A stretch of DNA of 35,589 nt from Pantoea anthophila (GCF_006494375.1 NZ_VHIZ01000009.1:1-35589), one strand, 5' to 3'; positions 17,645 through 26,625 are shown, counted from the first letter of the stretch. The notes: generated by a model from the letters alone, not told the origin. Numbers and translations: made by a program.

Positions 17645-18661
17645 ATGGCAACGATTCAGGAAGTGGCGAACAGGGCGGGCGTCTCAAAAGCGACAGTGTC
17701 ACGCGTGCTCTCCGGCAACGGGTATGTCGGTCAGGAAAAGCGTCAGAGAGTTCTCGACGCGATTGCCGAAACCGGCTACCGCCCTAATCTGCTGGCGCGC
17801 AATCTGGCAACGAAAAGCTCTCAGACTATCGGGCTGGTGATCACCAACACCCTCTACAGCGGAAGCTACTTTACGGAACTGATGGCGCACTCGGCGCGCA
17901 TACTGGAGCAGCAAGGCCGCCAGCTGATTCTAGCCGATGGCAAACATACGGCGGAGCAGGAGCAGGCGGCAATTCAGTTTCTGCTCGATCTGCGCTGCGA
18001 CGGCATCATCATCTATCCGCGCTTTCTGTCCATTGATGCGCTGGATGCCATTATCTCCCGTCACAAACAGCCGATCCTGGTCATTAACCGGCGGCTGCGT
18101 GTCAATCAAACCTACTGCATCTACAGCGATCAGCACGCCGGCAGCGTCACGGCGGTGAGTCATCTGCTGAATCAGGGGCATCGCGACATCGCCTTTATTA
18201 CCGGATCGCTCGATTCCCCGACCGGGGTGGAACGCCTCTCCGGCTATCGTGCCGCGCTGGCAGCACAGAGTATCGACGCCGATCCGGCGCGTATTGTGTC
18301 AGGCCGCTGGACGGCTCAGAGCGGGATGGAGGCCGTGGATACGCTGCTGGCACGCGGGGTATCCTTCTCCGCGCTGGTGGCGAGTAATGATGAGATGGCG
18401 ATCGGGGCGATCAAACGGCTTACAGCGTGCCGGATAGCGGTGCCCGATCAGGTTTCAGTGATCGGTTTCGATGATATCCCGCTGGCACCCTACATCACGC
18501 CGTCATTATCCAGCATGAAACTGCCGGTGACGGAGATGATCAATGAGACGATTCATCGCCTGCTGACCATGCTGGACGGCGGTGACTGGTCTGCTCATCC
18601 CCCCTTTACCGCCAGCCTGATGCTGCGCGATTCGGTCACGCAGGGACCAGGCGCGGTTTAA
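17645..18661 (+). CDS. ascG: LacI-family repressor of the asc operon
   Basis: A 338-residue DNA-binding regulator. The helix-turn-helix is TIQEVANRAGVSKATVSRVL (residues 3-22) with the hinge helix YRPNLLARNLAT; the periplasmic-binding-like core follows. By eye it matches E. coli AscG closely, including SGNGYV, LADGKH and IYPRFLS. It should repress ascFB until a beta-glucoside signal appears. ATG at 17645 has AAGGAG 8 nt upstream. It is divergent from ascF across a 256-base control region and meets yciT tail to tail with a shared TTAA. Confidence 0.95.
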   Translation: MATIQEVANRAGVSKATVSRVLSGNGYVGQEKRQRVLDAIAETGYRPNLLARNLATKSSQTIGLVITNTLYSGSYFTELMAHSARILEQQGRQLILADGKHTAEQEQAAIQFLLDLRCDGIIIYPRFLSIDALDAIISRHKQPILVINRRLRVNQTYCIYSDQHAGSVTAVSHLLNQGHRDIAFITGSLDSPTGVERLSGYRAALAAQSIDADPARIVSGRWTAQSGMEAVDTLLARGVSFSALVASNDEMAIGAIKRLTACRIAVPDQVSVIGFDDIPLAPYITPSLSSMKLPVTEMINETIHRLLTMLDGGDWSAHPPFTASLMLRDSVTQGPGAV

Positions 18662-19407
18662 CCCCTGGCGACCGTTATCACGTTAACTGCGCGCGCCTTA
18701 AGCTGCTCTGCCGTGACGGCATCCAGCGTTTCATCAGTAATCACATGCCCGACCTGATAACCGGATGAGAGCGGATAGGGATGGATCTGGCCAAATTTAG
18801 AGGCATCGGTCAGGGCGTAGCTTTCCGCCCCTTTTGCCAGAACGGCATCCACCACATCACAGCGCAGCATGTTGCGACCGGTAAAGCCGGTTTCCGGATG
18901 CCAGCCATCCACGCCGACAAATGCCCGGTGAAAGTGAACCTGCTGAATGGAGTAGCGGGTCAGCGGGCCGACGACCGACTCACTGCTTTTCTGCAGCATC
19001 CCACCCAGCACAATCACTTCGCAGGCCGCCTCACGCAGAAGCTGGGCAATGTAGTGGCTGACGGTAATCAGGGTCAGATCGGCACGGTCGGCCAGCGCGC
19101 GCGCCAGCAGGGCGTTGGTGCTGCCGCCTTCAATAAATACGGACTCCCCCGGCTCAACCAGACGGGCTGCGTGAAGCGCCAGCGCCTGCTTGATGGGATA
19201 GCGGGTGTTCAGGCGGGTACCGACATTATCGCTGTCCAGCGCCAGCGCAGAGCCGTGAACCCGCCGCAGCAGACGGTCACGCTCCAGCAGCGTGAGATCC
19301 TGACGCACGGTAACTTCAGAAACCCCGGTGAGCTGCGCCAGTTCACTGACCGTCACGCTGCCCCGGCTATTAACCAGTTGAATAATCTGATGATGTCGCG
19401 GATTCAT
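18658..19407 (-). CDS. yciT: DeoR-family regulator, YciT-like
   Basis: A 249-residue repressor with N-terminal HTH (VSELAQLTGVSEVTVRQDL, about residues 20-38) and a C-terminal sugar-phosphate-sensing domain: VFIEGGSTNALLARAL, LGGMLQKSSESVVGPLTR and FVGVDGW, HPETGFTGR. By eye it is very close to E. coli YciT, reported to act in osmotic control. The last four bases (TTAA) supply both its TAA and that of ascG. No operon partner is next to it: ybiU starts upstream on the same strand, ending 75 bases before the start, so coupling is possible but unlikely. Confidence 0.85.
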   Translation of the reverse strand: MNPRHHQIIQLVNSRGSVTVSELAQLTGVSEVTVRQDLTLLERDRLLRRVHGSALALDSDNVGTRLNTRYPIKQALALHAARLVEPGESVFIEGGSTNALLARALADRADLTLITVSHYIAQLLREAACEVIVLGGMLQKSSESVVGPLTRYSIQQVHFHRAFVGVDGWHPETGFTGRNMLRCDVVDAVLAKGAESYALTDASKFGQIHPYPLSSGYQVGHVITDETLDAVTAEQLKARAVNVITVARG

Positions 19408-19481
19408 AATGGGATGTCGCAGAAAAACAGGAGTGGCAGTGTATCAGGGTTTTCCCCGCGCCGGTGCAGCGCGGGGGCAGA

Positions 19482-20744
19482 TCAGGCTAAATCCAGCGAG
19501 CGACGTCCGTTAAGATTGAGATCTTCCGGCATGAAACGTTGATCCCACGCCGCTTCATAATGCTCCGGAGGAAAATCGCCTGGCGAATGGCCCTGCGCCA
19601 GCGCCTGTGCGACATGGCGGGCATAGAGGCGGTTTTTTTCACACAGCGGGGCGGCCGGAATGTACATCACATTGCTCCAGCCCTGCTGATCCTCGACCGG
19701 CGCCACGGCGTGAATCACATCACAGTGCCACCACACCGAATCCCCTGCCTCTAAGGCCGGTATCGGACAGAGTCCGGCCATCAGATGCGGATGCCACTGC
19801 TCGTTAACCGGCAAGACCCGGCCTGGGGCGACGCCGCAGAGTTCATCCTCCGGCACATCCGAAAGCAGTGGACGCAGCAGCACATAAGCCATCGCCTGCG
19901 GCACCGGCACGACGTGCAGCAGGCCCTGACCGGGGATCATATCAGAGAGGGCAGTCCAGCCCTGAAAGGTGCGGAACACAGAACATTTGGTGGTGCCAGG
20001 CAGATCATACTCATCCACTTCAGTGCGGTGTGCCGCGTCCCAGGGGTCATAAGCGGCAAAGTCACCGTGAAACAGCTTACTGAAAACCTGCTGATAAGCC
20101 GGGAGCAGCCAGCGTTCCAGCGCGCCGGAATCGGTATGAGCCCCTAATCCGCGGGAGGTGGTGCCAGGCAGGCGACGGCGAATGCGATCGGGATAGATGA
20201 TGCTGACATCCGGGTCAAACCACTCTTTGCCCTGTGAATCAAAGGTCCATAACCTGTTCAGGAAAGATTGCGCGTGTGCCATTGCCGGGCTTTGTCGCGC
20301 CTGCATTTGCGCCTTCGACCAGTAAACAGGATAAATTTCAGGACGCGAGGCGGCCAGCGTGCCAAAAAAATCATCGCCTGGCCCGCGATACTGTTCGTCA
20401 AACCGGTTGAGCTCCAGATAGTCGAGCATCGACTTATCCCAGGCCAGCGCCTGGTCCCGGGGAAAGTGCTGCTTAATCACGACACAGCCGCGCCGTTTAA
20501 TCCGCGCCCGGGTTTCATCTGAAACCTGTCCCTCAGCAATATCCTGCATCGGCACCACTGGCCAGGCGCTGCCCGTCCACTCCTCATCCGCTTTTGCCTC
20601 CGTAATCGCCGCCTCGATGTTGTCACACACCTGCCGGAACAGGCCTTCAACATCACCAATCTGCTGACGCAACTGCTGTTTCACTGCGCGTATTGCCGCT
20701 TTGACGTCTTCCGGCAATGGGGTCGATCGGGTCTCATCACGCAT
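19482..20744 (-). CDS. ybiU: YbiU-like DUF1479 protein
   Basis: A 420-residue cytosolic protein, nearly collinear with E. coli YbiU. The fold resembles iron/2-oxoglutarate dioxygenases. GAHTDSGALERW (His and Asp, about 212-223) and WWHCDVIHAVAPV (about 334-346) would supply the metal triad, an inference. Function in E. coli is not established. Start is at 20744, with GGAG about 6 nt upstream. Its neighbour ybiV is divergent here; in E. coli the two are also adjacent, so the pair is a conserved neighbourhood. Confidence 0.88.
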   Translation of the reverse strand: MRDETRSTPLPEDVKAAIRAVKQQLRQQIGDVEGLFRQVCDNIEAAITEAKADEEWTGSAWPVVPMQDIAEGQVSDETRARIKRRGCVVIKQHFPRDQALAWDKSMLDYLELNRFDEQYRGPGDDFFGTLAASRPEIYPVYWSKAQMQARQSPAMAHAQSFLNRLWTFDSQGKEWFDPDVSIIYPDRIRRRLPGTTSRGLGAHTDSGALERWLLPAYQQVFSKLFHGDFAAYDPWDAAHRTEVDEYDLPGTTKCSVFRTFQGWTALSDMIPGQGLLHVVPVPQAMAYVLLRPLLSDVPEDELCGVAPGRVLPVNEQWHPHLMAGLCPIPALEAGDSVWWHCDVIHAVAPVEDQQGWSNVMYIPAAPLCEKNRLYARHVAQALAQGHSPGDFPPEHYEAAWDQRFMPEDLNLNGRRSLDLA

Positions 20745-20997
20745 CTCATGCTCCTCACTATTCGGGTTGAGTTACGAGTGTAATTAAAATAACCTTCATT
20801 CGTAATTTACGGCTGAGATTAACATCTTTTTAACGCTCCGAAACGTGCGTGATAACACAACTCCGGAACCGGAAGGCTCCGAAAGCCGTTAGCAACGTCA
20901 CTATTTGCATTCTCATTAATCCACACAGCGAGTAAGCTTTATGAATCAAATCAATCAGCCGAAAGGACAGAACGGCGACTCTATAGGGGCAGGTGAG

Positions 20998-21819
20998 ATG
21001 GCGGTTAAGATGATTGCGGTGGATATGGATGGCACCTTTCTGGACGACAACAAAGCGTACAACGTTCAGCGGTTTTCACGGCAGTATGCGCTGCTGAAGC
21101 AGAAGGGCATCCGTTTTGTGGTCGCCAGCGGAAACCAGTATTACCAGTTACAGCGCTATTTCCCCGACATCAAAGATGAGATCGCGTTCGTCGCGGAGAA
21201 TGGCGCGTGGGTTTCAGACTGCAACGAAGAGATCTTCTGTGGCGAGCTGGCCCGCGAGAAGGTGCATAAGATTCTGGATATCCTCGCGCATGAACCCGAT
21301 ATTGCGGTGGTGGTGTGCGGGCGTAATGGCGCTTACATGCACGCATCGGCTTCTGACGAGGTGATGGCAAAGCTCTCAAATCACTATCACCGGCTGGAAA
21401 AACGCGATGACCTCTATGCCATTGACGATACAATTTTTAAATTCTCGCTGAATCTGGAGCATGAAGGGGTGGATGCCCTGCTGCAACGGCTGCATGCCAG
21501 ACTCGGCGAGCTGGAAAACATCATGCATCCGGTCTCCAGCGGGTTTGGCTTTATCGACCTGATCATTCCTGGCTGCCACAAGGCGCATGGCATTGCGCTG
21601 CTGCAGGAGAAGTGGGGCATCAGCGACTGCGAAGTGCTGGCCATCGGTGACAGCGCCAACGACATTGAGATGCTGCGTCAGGCCTGTTTCAGTTTCTCAA
21701 TGGCGAATGCCGCCGCTTCTGTCGCCGCCGTGGCGCGATATCAGACGCAAAGCAACAATGAAGAGGGGGCGCTGAATGTGATCTCCCGCGTGCTGGCGCG
21801 CGAATTTCCCTTTGAGTGA
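20998..21819 (+). CDS. ybiV: Cof-type HAD sugar phosphatase, YbiV/SupH-like
   Basis: A 273-residue cytosolic phosphatase of haloacid dehalogenase type IIB. Motif I is DMDGTF with Asp9 as nucleophile and Asp11; motif II VVASGNQ; motif III lysine in HKAHGIALL; motif IV IGDSANDIEML. The family removes phosphate from sugar phosphates and FMN. I chose the ATG at 20998, giving Asp9 as in SupH, with GGTGAG before it; the ATG at 20941 would add 19 residues that show no family likeness. It meets the HxlR gene tail to tail. Confidence 0.88.
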   Translation: MAVKMIAVDMDGTFLDDNKAYNVQRFSRQYALLKQKGIRFVVASGNQYYQLQRYFPDIKDEIAFVAENGAWVSDCNEEIFCGELAREKVHKILDILAHEPDIAVVVCGRNGAYMHASASDEVMAKLSNHYHRLEKRDDLYAIDDTIFKFSLNLEHEGVDALLQRLHARLGELENIMHPVSSGFGFIDLIIPGCHKAHGIALLQEKWGISDCEVLAIGDSANDIEMLRQACFSFSMANAAASVAAVARYQTQSNNEEGALNVISRVLAREFPFE

Positions 21820-21854
21820 GGCCGGGCCGGGCTGACTGGCGCACCTGGTTCTCC

Positions 21855-22241
21855 TCACACCTCCCGGTGGCTGCGCGCGTGATTCTCCATTTCATCCAGC
21901 GCAGCCTGATTTTCCAGGCCCCACTGATACATCTGCTCAATCGGCCCGGCAAATGTCATGCCCAGCGCGGTCAGGCTGTACTCCACTTTCGGCGGCACCA
22001 CCTGCCAGACATGGCGTGCAACCAGCCCGCGCTGCTCCAGCTCGCGCAGCGTCTGAATCAGCATCTTCTTTGAAATTCCCTGCAGGCTCCGCTCCAGTTC
22101 ACCCGTGCGCGCACGGTGTTCCGGCCAGTGATAAAGCGCATGCAGCACCATCGTGCTCCACTTGACGGAAAAGAGTTCCAGCAGGCGGCGCGGCGGTGAA
22201 TCCGCATAAAACAAAAGTTTTCCATCAACCCAGGCTGGCAT
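21855..22241 (-). CDS. HxlR-family transcriptional regulator
   Basis: A 128-residue winged-helix regulator: FSVKWSTMVLHAL, ELERSLQGISKKMLIQTLRELEQRGLV (the recognition region) and VVPPKVEYSLTALG match the HxlR/MarR-like pattern. Such proteins often control a divergent redox gene; the neighbour here is a zinc alcohol dehydrogenase 111 bases away. Ribosome site AAGGAG is 7 nt before the start. No cysteine is present, so a redox-cysteine switch is not visible. Confidence 0.9.
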   Translation of the reverse strand: MPAWVDGKLLFYADSPPRRLLELFSVKWSTMVLHALYHWPEHRARTGELERSLQGISKKMLIQTLRELEQRGLVARHVWQVVPPKVEYSLTALGMTFAGPIEQMYQWGLENQAALDEMENHARSHREV

Positions 22242-22261
22242 TATTGTCTCCTTAGCAGGGT

Positions 22262-22278
22262 GGTAACCAAAAGGTAAC
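22262..22278. promoter_or_regulatory. Direct repeat, candidate HxlR site
   Basis: GGTAAC occurs at 22262-22267 and 22273-22278, 11 bases apart and so on the same helix face, within the shared control region of the HxlR and dehydrogenase genes. Confidence 0.4.
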
Positions 22279-22352
22279 TACTACCAAAACCGATCCCATG
22301 TGTCTATAGTGTGCCGTTTTCTTTACGACCATCAGGTGAGAAGAGGCAACAG

Positions 22353-23402
22353 ATGAAGATCAATGCACTGGTCGCCAGTCAGGCAGATCAACCGCTGCGA
22401 GCGGGTCAGGTGGAGTTACGCGAGCTTCAGGCTGACGATGTTAAACTCGAGATCCTTTACTGCGGCGTCTGTCACTCCGATTTGCATATGGCGCGCAATG
22501 AGTGGGGCGTAAGCCGCTATCCCCTGGTGCCGGGTCACGAAATTGTCGGCCGGGTGGTGGCAGTGGGTGAGAACGTCACTCAGTTTGCGGTCGGAGAGAT
22601 TGCCGGGGTCGGCGTGATGGTTGACGCCTGTCGCGAGTGCCATTTCTGCCAGCAGCATGAAGAGCAGTATTGTGAGGCAGGCTTTACGCCGACCTATAAC
22701 GGAACCGATAAGTACACCGGTAACACGACCTTTGGCGGCTATGCCCAGCATGTGATTGCCGATCACCATTTTGTCGTGCGGGTGCCCGATAACCTGGCGC
22801 TGAACGAGGTGGCACCGCTGCTCTGCGCGGGCGTCACCGTCTGGTCACCGCTGCGCCACTTTAATGTTAAAGCGGGGGATCGCGTCGGGGTAGTAGGCCT
22901 GGGCGGCCTGGGCCATATGGCGGTTAAGCTGGCCAGTGCGCTGGGCGCAGAGGTCACCTTGTTTACAACCTCGCCAGAGAAAGGGGCGGATGCCCGCCGG
23001 CTGGGCGCCAAAAACGTGGTGGTTTCCCGTGACGCGGCCCAGATGGCGGCCTGTCAGGCATCGCTGGATATCATTCTGGACTGCGTGGCTGCGCCACACG
23101 ATCTCGATCCCTATCTGAATACGCTGAAAACCAACGGTCAGCTGGTGCTGGTGGGTATCCCCGATCAGCCTCATCCGTCACCAAATGTGACACCGATGGT
23201 GTTCCGCCGTCTGAGTATTACCGGCACCTCAATTGGCAGTATTCAGGAGACGCAGGAGATGCTCGACTTCTGTGGGCAGCACAACATCACGGCGGATGTT
23301 GAGATGATTACCGGTGAAGAGGTCGAAACGGCCTTTGAACGTATGCTGACCAGCGATGTGAAATATCGGTTTGTGATTGATATGCAGAAAACGCGCTGGT
23401 AA
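22353..23402 (+). CDS. Zinc-dependent alcohol dehydrogenase, YahK/cinnamyl-alcohol type
   Basis: A 349-residue cytosolic medium-chain dehydrogenase. Catalytic zinc ligands are Cys37 (YCGVCHSD), His62 (GHE) and Cys158 (LLCAG); the structural zinc has Cys93, Cys96, Cys99 and Cys107. The cofactor motif GLGGLG is at 182-187; no Glu or Asp follows in the expected NAD position, so NADPH is likely. It aligns with E. coli YahK, which reduces aldehydes with NADPH. ATG at 22353 has AGAAGAGG upstream. It is divergent from an HxlR gene, and a good hairpin follows. Confidence 0.92.
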   Translation: MKINALVASQADQPLRAGQVELRELQADDVKLEILYCGVCHSDLHMARNEWGVSRYPLVPGHEIVGRVVAVGENVTQFAVGEIAGVGVMVDACRECHFCQQHEEQYCEAGFTPTYNGTDKYTGNTTFGGYAQHVIADHHFVVRVPDNLALNEVAPLLCAGVTVWSPLRHFNVKAGDRVGVVGLGGLGHMAVKLASALGAEVTLFTTSPEKGADARRLGAKNVVVSRDAAQMAACQASLDIILDCVAAPHDLDPYLNTLKTNGQLVLVGIPDQPHPSPNVTPMVFRRLSITGTSIGSIQETQEMLDFCGQHNITADVEMITGEEVETAFERMLTSDVKYRFVIDMQKTRW

Positions 23403-23408
23403 CGCCAG

Positions 23409-23431
23409 GGGCACGCTGTGAAGGCGTGCCC
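23409..23431 (+). terminator. Intrinsic terminator of the dehydrogenase gene
   Basis: GGGCACGC (23409-23416) pairs with GCGTGCCC (23424-23431), followed by TTCACG, a weak U-tail. Confidence 0.6.
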
Positions 23432-23552
23432 TTCACGATGCCCGCGTTGCTGAATGAGCGATGATAGTTACAACATACTTTCGCATTTCTGAATCAGGTT
23501 TCAGATAGCCGGGTGCGAAAGGGCTGAGCAGCCAGACCGGGCCTGTTGCAGC

Positions 23553-23582
23553 AAAAAAATACCCGGCTTGCGGGCCGGGTAT
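23553..23582 (-). terminator. Intrinsic terminator of the membrane-protein gene
   Basis: On the minus strand ATACCCGGC/GCCGGGTAT (arms 23559-23567 and 23574-23582) is followed by a run of seven U (complement of the A at 23553-23559). Confidence 0.9.
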
Positions 23583-23604
23583 CCTCTCGATTCTGGCGTT
23601 TTAG

Positions 23605-24288
23605 TTACGCCTGCGCGTCATCCGCTTTATCCTTCGCCGCTTCCTCTTTCTCTGCAGCATGAGTGAAAGGTTTGAGCAGCTGTATATCCAGAATCACATA
23701 GACCATGGTGCTGATGAACAGCGAAATCACACTGCCGAAGACGCCGCTGGTGGTGAAGGTCAGATAGTTATAGGTGACCAGCCAAGTCAGGCAGATAAAC
23801 AGCGCGAGAGAAATGTAGAGATTGGGCACGGAGTAGTTACTGGTGCCGCCCCCCTGGGTATGGGTAGCTTTAAACAGATTACCGAGAGAATATTTTTCCA
23901 GCACCAGGATGGCATTTTCCCAGTTGCGCTGTTTACGCGCGCTGGCGCGTGTCAGGAACAGATAGAGTATAGAGACAAAAAAACCGGAGAAGGCGATCAG
24001 CACCGGAATCGCCTCCAGAGCATATTCGATGCTCTTATGGCCGGTGGTGGTGCTGAGATCCAGCGTCAGCGAGGCACCGAGCGCAGCATATAAAAACAGG
24101 AACAGCAGCATAAATGTCAGAGTGCGTTTCCAGTCACCGTCGATCTCTGCTTCTTTTTGCTGGATAGCCAGCTGAAGCGATTGCTGAATCTGTCGTGCCT
24201 GAGGTGAATCTGTGTCGAGCGTGTCGCAGGGCGCAGCAAAGAAGTTATGCATAAACAGCGCATCTTCTTTCTGAATAGTGATTTTCAT
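23605..24288 (-). CDS. Four-helix inner-membrane protein, possibly RipA-like
   Basis: A 227-residue protein. Four hydrophobic segments are visible: FMLLFLFLYAALGASLTL (about 59-76), AIPVLIAFSGFFVSILYLFL (about 93-112), LYISLALFICLTWLVTY (about 158-174) and FGSVISLFISTMVYVILDI (about 184-202). Between helices 2 and 3 is NWENAILVLEKYSLG. The C-terminal tail is charged (Lys, Glu, Asp, Ala). The N-terminus has a coiled-coil-like stretch (QIQQSLQLAIQQKEAEI). It reminds me of the RipA octameric membrane family, a low-confidence recollection. It is a single gene with a good terminator. Confidence 0.8.
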   Translation of the reverse strand: MKITIQKEDALFMHNFFAAPCDTLDTDSPQARQIQQSLQLAIQQKEAEIDGDWKRTLTFMLLFLFLYAALGASLTLDLSTTTGHKSIEYALEAIPVLIAFSGFFVSILYLFLTRASARKQRNWENAILVLEKYSLGNLFKATHTQGGGTSNYSVPNLYISLALFICLTWLVTYNYLTFTTSGVFGSVISLFISTMVYVILDIQLLKPFTHAAEKEEAAKDKADDAQA

Positions 24289-24370
24289 CAGAAACCTGTG
24301 TGCGGAGAAATTTCCTTTATTCTAATCGGCACGACATGAATTAACAGTCACTTTGCCTTTTAAGCCCGCA

Positions 24371-24613
24371 TTAATGGGAAATCAGGTGAAACAGTGAGCT
24401 GATAACAGAGTCTGTAGCAAAGTTCTGCGGAGCGCGCTCTTCCTCGCGGCGTAGCTGCTCATAACGCAGCAGGGCTGCATCTGCGTTATCCGCAAAAATC
24501 ACTTCCCATACGACTCTGTAGCCTTCAGCGGTTAATTTCTCCCGCTTGTCCTTATGGGTGAGATTAATGGCCATGATTTCACGGCTTTTCTGAAGCACGC
24601 AGTAATCGGGCAT
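24371..24613 (-). CDS. Small unknown protein, second of a pair
   Basis: An 80-residue protein, charged and helical with a run of Arg/Glu (YEQLRREEE). The ATG at 24613 follows GGAG at 8 nt and starts 2 bases after the stop of the preceding gene, so the two are cotranscribed and probably translationally coupled. An internal ATG 13 codons later is possible. The C-terminus ends SSLFHLISH. No family recognised. Confidence 0.65.
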   Translation of the reverse strand: MPDYCVLQKSREIMAINLTHKDKREKLTAEGYRVVWEVIFADNADAALLRYEQLRREEERAPQNFATDSVISSLFHLISH

Positions 24614-24615
24614 GA

Positions 24616-24840
24616 CTATTTCTCCACAGGTGTGTCGAGCGCCTTAAACTGCTTGATGGCGTCATGAATGTTATTGGTTTCCACGGTCGCAATGCAGCGG
24701 TCACCGTTGAAAACATCATAACGGGCATTGCGCAGCTGAAACAGCAGATCGCGTCCCCGAAAGTGGATGCGTTTCTGTCTGACGCCAATGCCATGCCGCC
24801 GTAACAGGGCCTGTGACAGGCGATCGGTCTCTTTAGTCAT
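24616..24840 (-). CDS. Small unknown protein, first of a pair
   Basis: A 74-residue basic protein: MTKETDRLSQALLRR at the start, then a strand-rich middle (GRDLLFQLRNARYDVF) and the C-terminal VETNNIHDAIKQF helix. The ATG at 24840 is preceded by GGGAGG at 8 nt, better than an ATG 10 codons upstream. It runs directly into the next small gene. I cannot name a function. The tight pairing resembles small two-gene modules, but neither protein resembles a known toxin or antitoxin. Confidence 0.65.
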   Translation of the reverse strand: MTKETDRLSQALLRRHGIGVRQKRIHFRGRDLLFQLRNARYDVFNGDRCIATVETNNIHDAIKQFKALDTPVEK

Positions 24841-25054
24841 TCCGTTAGCCTCCCGGCAGTACGTGGTCACTGCCAGTAAACCTGATAAACATTAGTTTTA
24901 TATTAAGAGACAACCCTGTTTTTCGCATGGCCATCCGATGAAGCGGGACGAATGCGCTGCAAAGTGAAGAAGATGCGGGACAGAGGCGGTTTCTGACTTA
25001 ATAAACCGTAAATGCGGTACACTCATCTCACGCTTCGCCACGAGACAGAGTGCT

Positions 25055-25360
25055 ATGAACGACAAGAAGATGATTTCCATTGATCAGTTCAACGCTGATG
25101 AACGACTGGCCGTCGAACAGACCGTTAAAGGGCTGATGGAAAAGTATCGTCAGCGCACCGGTAAAGAGCCGGATAGTAAAAAGGAAAAAGAATTCAGCAG
25201 TGAAGCGCGTCGGATCGTTATGACGGCAAAGCAGGAAAAAGAGAAAGCGCAGGCGCTGAAGGCGAAAAAACCCCTCCGCAAAAAGAAACCCTCCTCACTG
25301 ACAGCCAGTGAAGTCAGCGACTTCAGCTGGTCCGCCTCGGTTGCTAAGGGCCGAAGATAA
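25055..25360 (+). CDS. Lysine-rich small protein of unknown function
   Basis: A 101-residue, very basic protein. Residues 8-55 are helical and charged, and a Lys/Arg-rich patch (KAKKPLRKKKPS, about 70-81) comes before a Ser/Trp-containing tail, SDFSWSASVAKGRR. This layout suggests nucleic-acid or membrane-surface binding, but nothing more. The Shine-Dalgarno (CAGAG) is weak. No neighbour in an operon; a 14-base-loop hairpin lies after the stop (25375-25404). Confidence 0.7.
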   Translation: MNDKKMISIDQFNADERLAVEQTVKGLMEKYRQRTGKEPDSKKEKEFSSEARRIVMTAKQEKEKAQALKAKKPLRKKKPSSLTASEVSDFSWSASVAKGRR

Positions 25361-25533
25361 AAACTTCCCCTCGTGCTGACAGGCGACAGCAGTCATCTGT
25401 CAGCCGAACAATACCGGCGTTTAACGCGTAGTCGATCACTCTTAATCCGGCAATAAGAATATTCTGCAAAAATATTACTTTTATTCACCAGTTTGGATAA
25501 ACTGACGTAACCTTTCGCTGCTTCAGTCTGCAT

Positions 25534-26625
25534 ATGAACTATTACACACCTGACGATGCTCAACTGAGGCGGCGCGCCAGCCGATTCGTGCGCCGTATGT
25601 TTATGATGCGTCAGCTCGGTACGCTGCTCTGCTTTTTGCCCATCCTGTCAGTGCTGATGGAGCGGGGGAAATGCGCGGAACTCTGCCTGCTGCTGTTCAT
25701 CAACGCGTTTGTCTGGCCCTATGCCGCCTACAGGCTGGCCTTACGATCGCGCGACCCCACAGGATTTGAACGCAAGAGTCTGACGCTGGATGCGGCTTTT
25801 GGCGGCGTCTGGGTGGGGATGATGGCGCTGAGTCCTTTCCCCTCACTGGTTATTATGGCCGTATTGATTTCTGACCGCTATTCCGCGGGCGGCTGGGTAC
25901 AGCTGAAATCTGCGCTGCAGGCCTTTTTGCTCACCTTTGTGCTGGTATGGTCCGTCGCGGGTGCACCGATCATGCTGAACTTCTCTACCCGTACCGCCTG
26001 GCTGACTCTGCCTCTGGCCAGCGTTTATCTGCTGGCGCTCAGTGTGGTTTCGCACAATCTGACGCTGAGCCTGCGTAAGAAGAATCGCGAGCTGGAGCGC
26101 ATCGCGCTGATGGACCCCGGCCTGAAAATCCCGAACCGTCGTCTGTTTGAGCAGCGACTGGAAAGCGAATTTCTGCGCACTCAGCGAGGCGAGGGCAACG
26201 CCTGGCTCATGCTGCTGGATGTGGATCACTTCAAACAGGTTAATGACACGTTTGGCCATGAGGCGGGCGACTTTCTGCTGACAGAGATTTCGGCACTGTT
26301 ACGAAACAGCGTCGGTCTGAAAGATATTCCCGCCCGATTTGGCGGGGATGAGCTGTGCGTCATTGTGCGTGAGGCCGATGAAGCCAGCATTCTGCGACTG
26401 GCTAAGAAGATCCAGGAAGGCATTACCTTGCTGCGGTTGCCTGCTTCGTCCACTTTTCAGAGTTCGGTGAGTATCGGGATTGCTTCAGCGCGCGAAGCGG
26501 CTTCGATTCATGAATGGCTGCGACGCGCTGATGAGGCGCTTTATCAGGTGAAGCGCGCCGGACGCAATGATGTGCATGTCTGGCGGGCTTCCTCCCTCAA
26601 CACACTCAGTGAAGTACGCGACTGA
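25534..26625 (+). CDS. MASE2-type membrane diguanylate cyclase with GGDEL
   Basis: A 363-residue protein. The N-terminal 170 residues form a membrane sensor with several helices, and RRMFMMRQLG plus INAFVWPYAAYRLALRSRDP resemble the MASE2 domain of AdrA/DgcC. The GGDEF domain spans about 190-350: MLLDVDHFKQVNDTFGHEAGD, then ARFGGDELCVIV with GGDEL at 270-274. Phe is replaced by Leu, which many active cyclases tolerate. The inhibitory I-site RxxD is absent (GLKD), so product feedback is probably lost. It would make c-di-GMP; with the EAL protein at 9.2-11.0 kb this is the second c-di-GMP enzyme here. The start has no clear ribosome site. Confidence 0.9.
   Translation: MNYYTPDDAQLRRRASRFVRRMFMMRQLGTLLCFLPILSVLMERGKCAELCLLLFINAFVWPYAAYRLALRSRDPTGFERKSLTLDAAFGGVWVGMMALSPFPSLVIMAVLISDRYSAGGWVQLKSALQAFLLTFVLVWSVAGAPIMLNFSTRTAWLTLPLASVYLLALSVVSHNLTLSLRKKNRELERIALMDPGLKIPNRRLFEQRLESEFLRTQRGEGNAWLMLLDVDHFKQVNDTFGHEAGDFLLTEISALLRNSVGLKDIPARFGGDELCVIVREADEASILRLAKKIQEGITLLRLPASSTFQSSVSIGIASAREAASIHEWLRRADEALYQVKRAGRNDVHVWRASSLNTLSEVRD

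Noticed and set aside
18781..19542. 253-codon frame opposite yciT
   Set aside because: Shadow of a conserved DeoR-family gene.
25375..25404. Hairpin GCTGACAG/CTGTCAGC after the lysine-rich gene
   Set aside because: 14-base loop and no U-tract, so not called a terminator.
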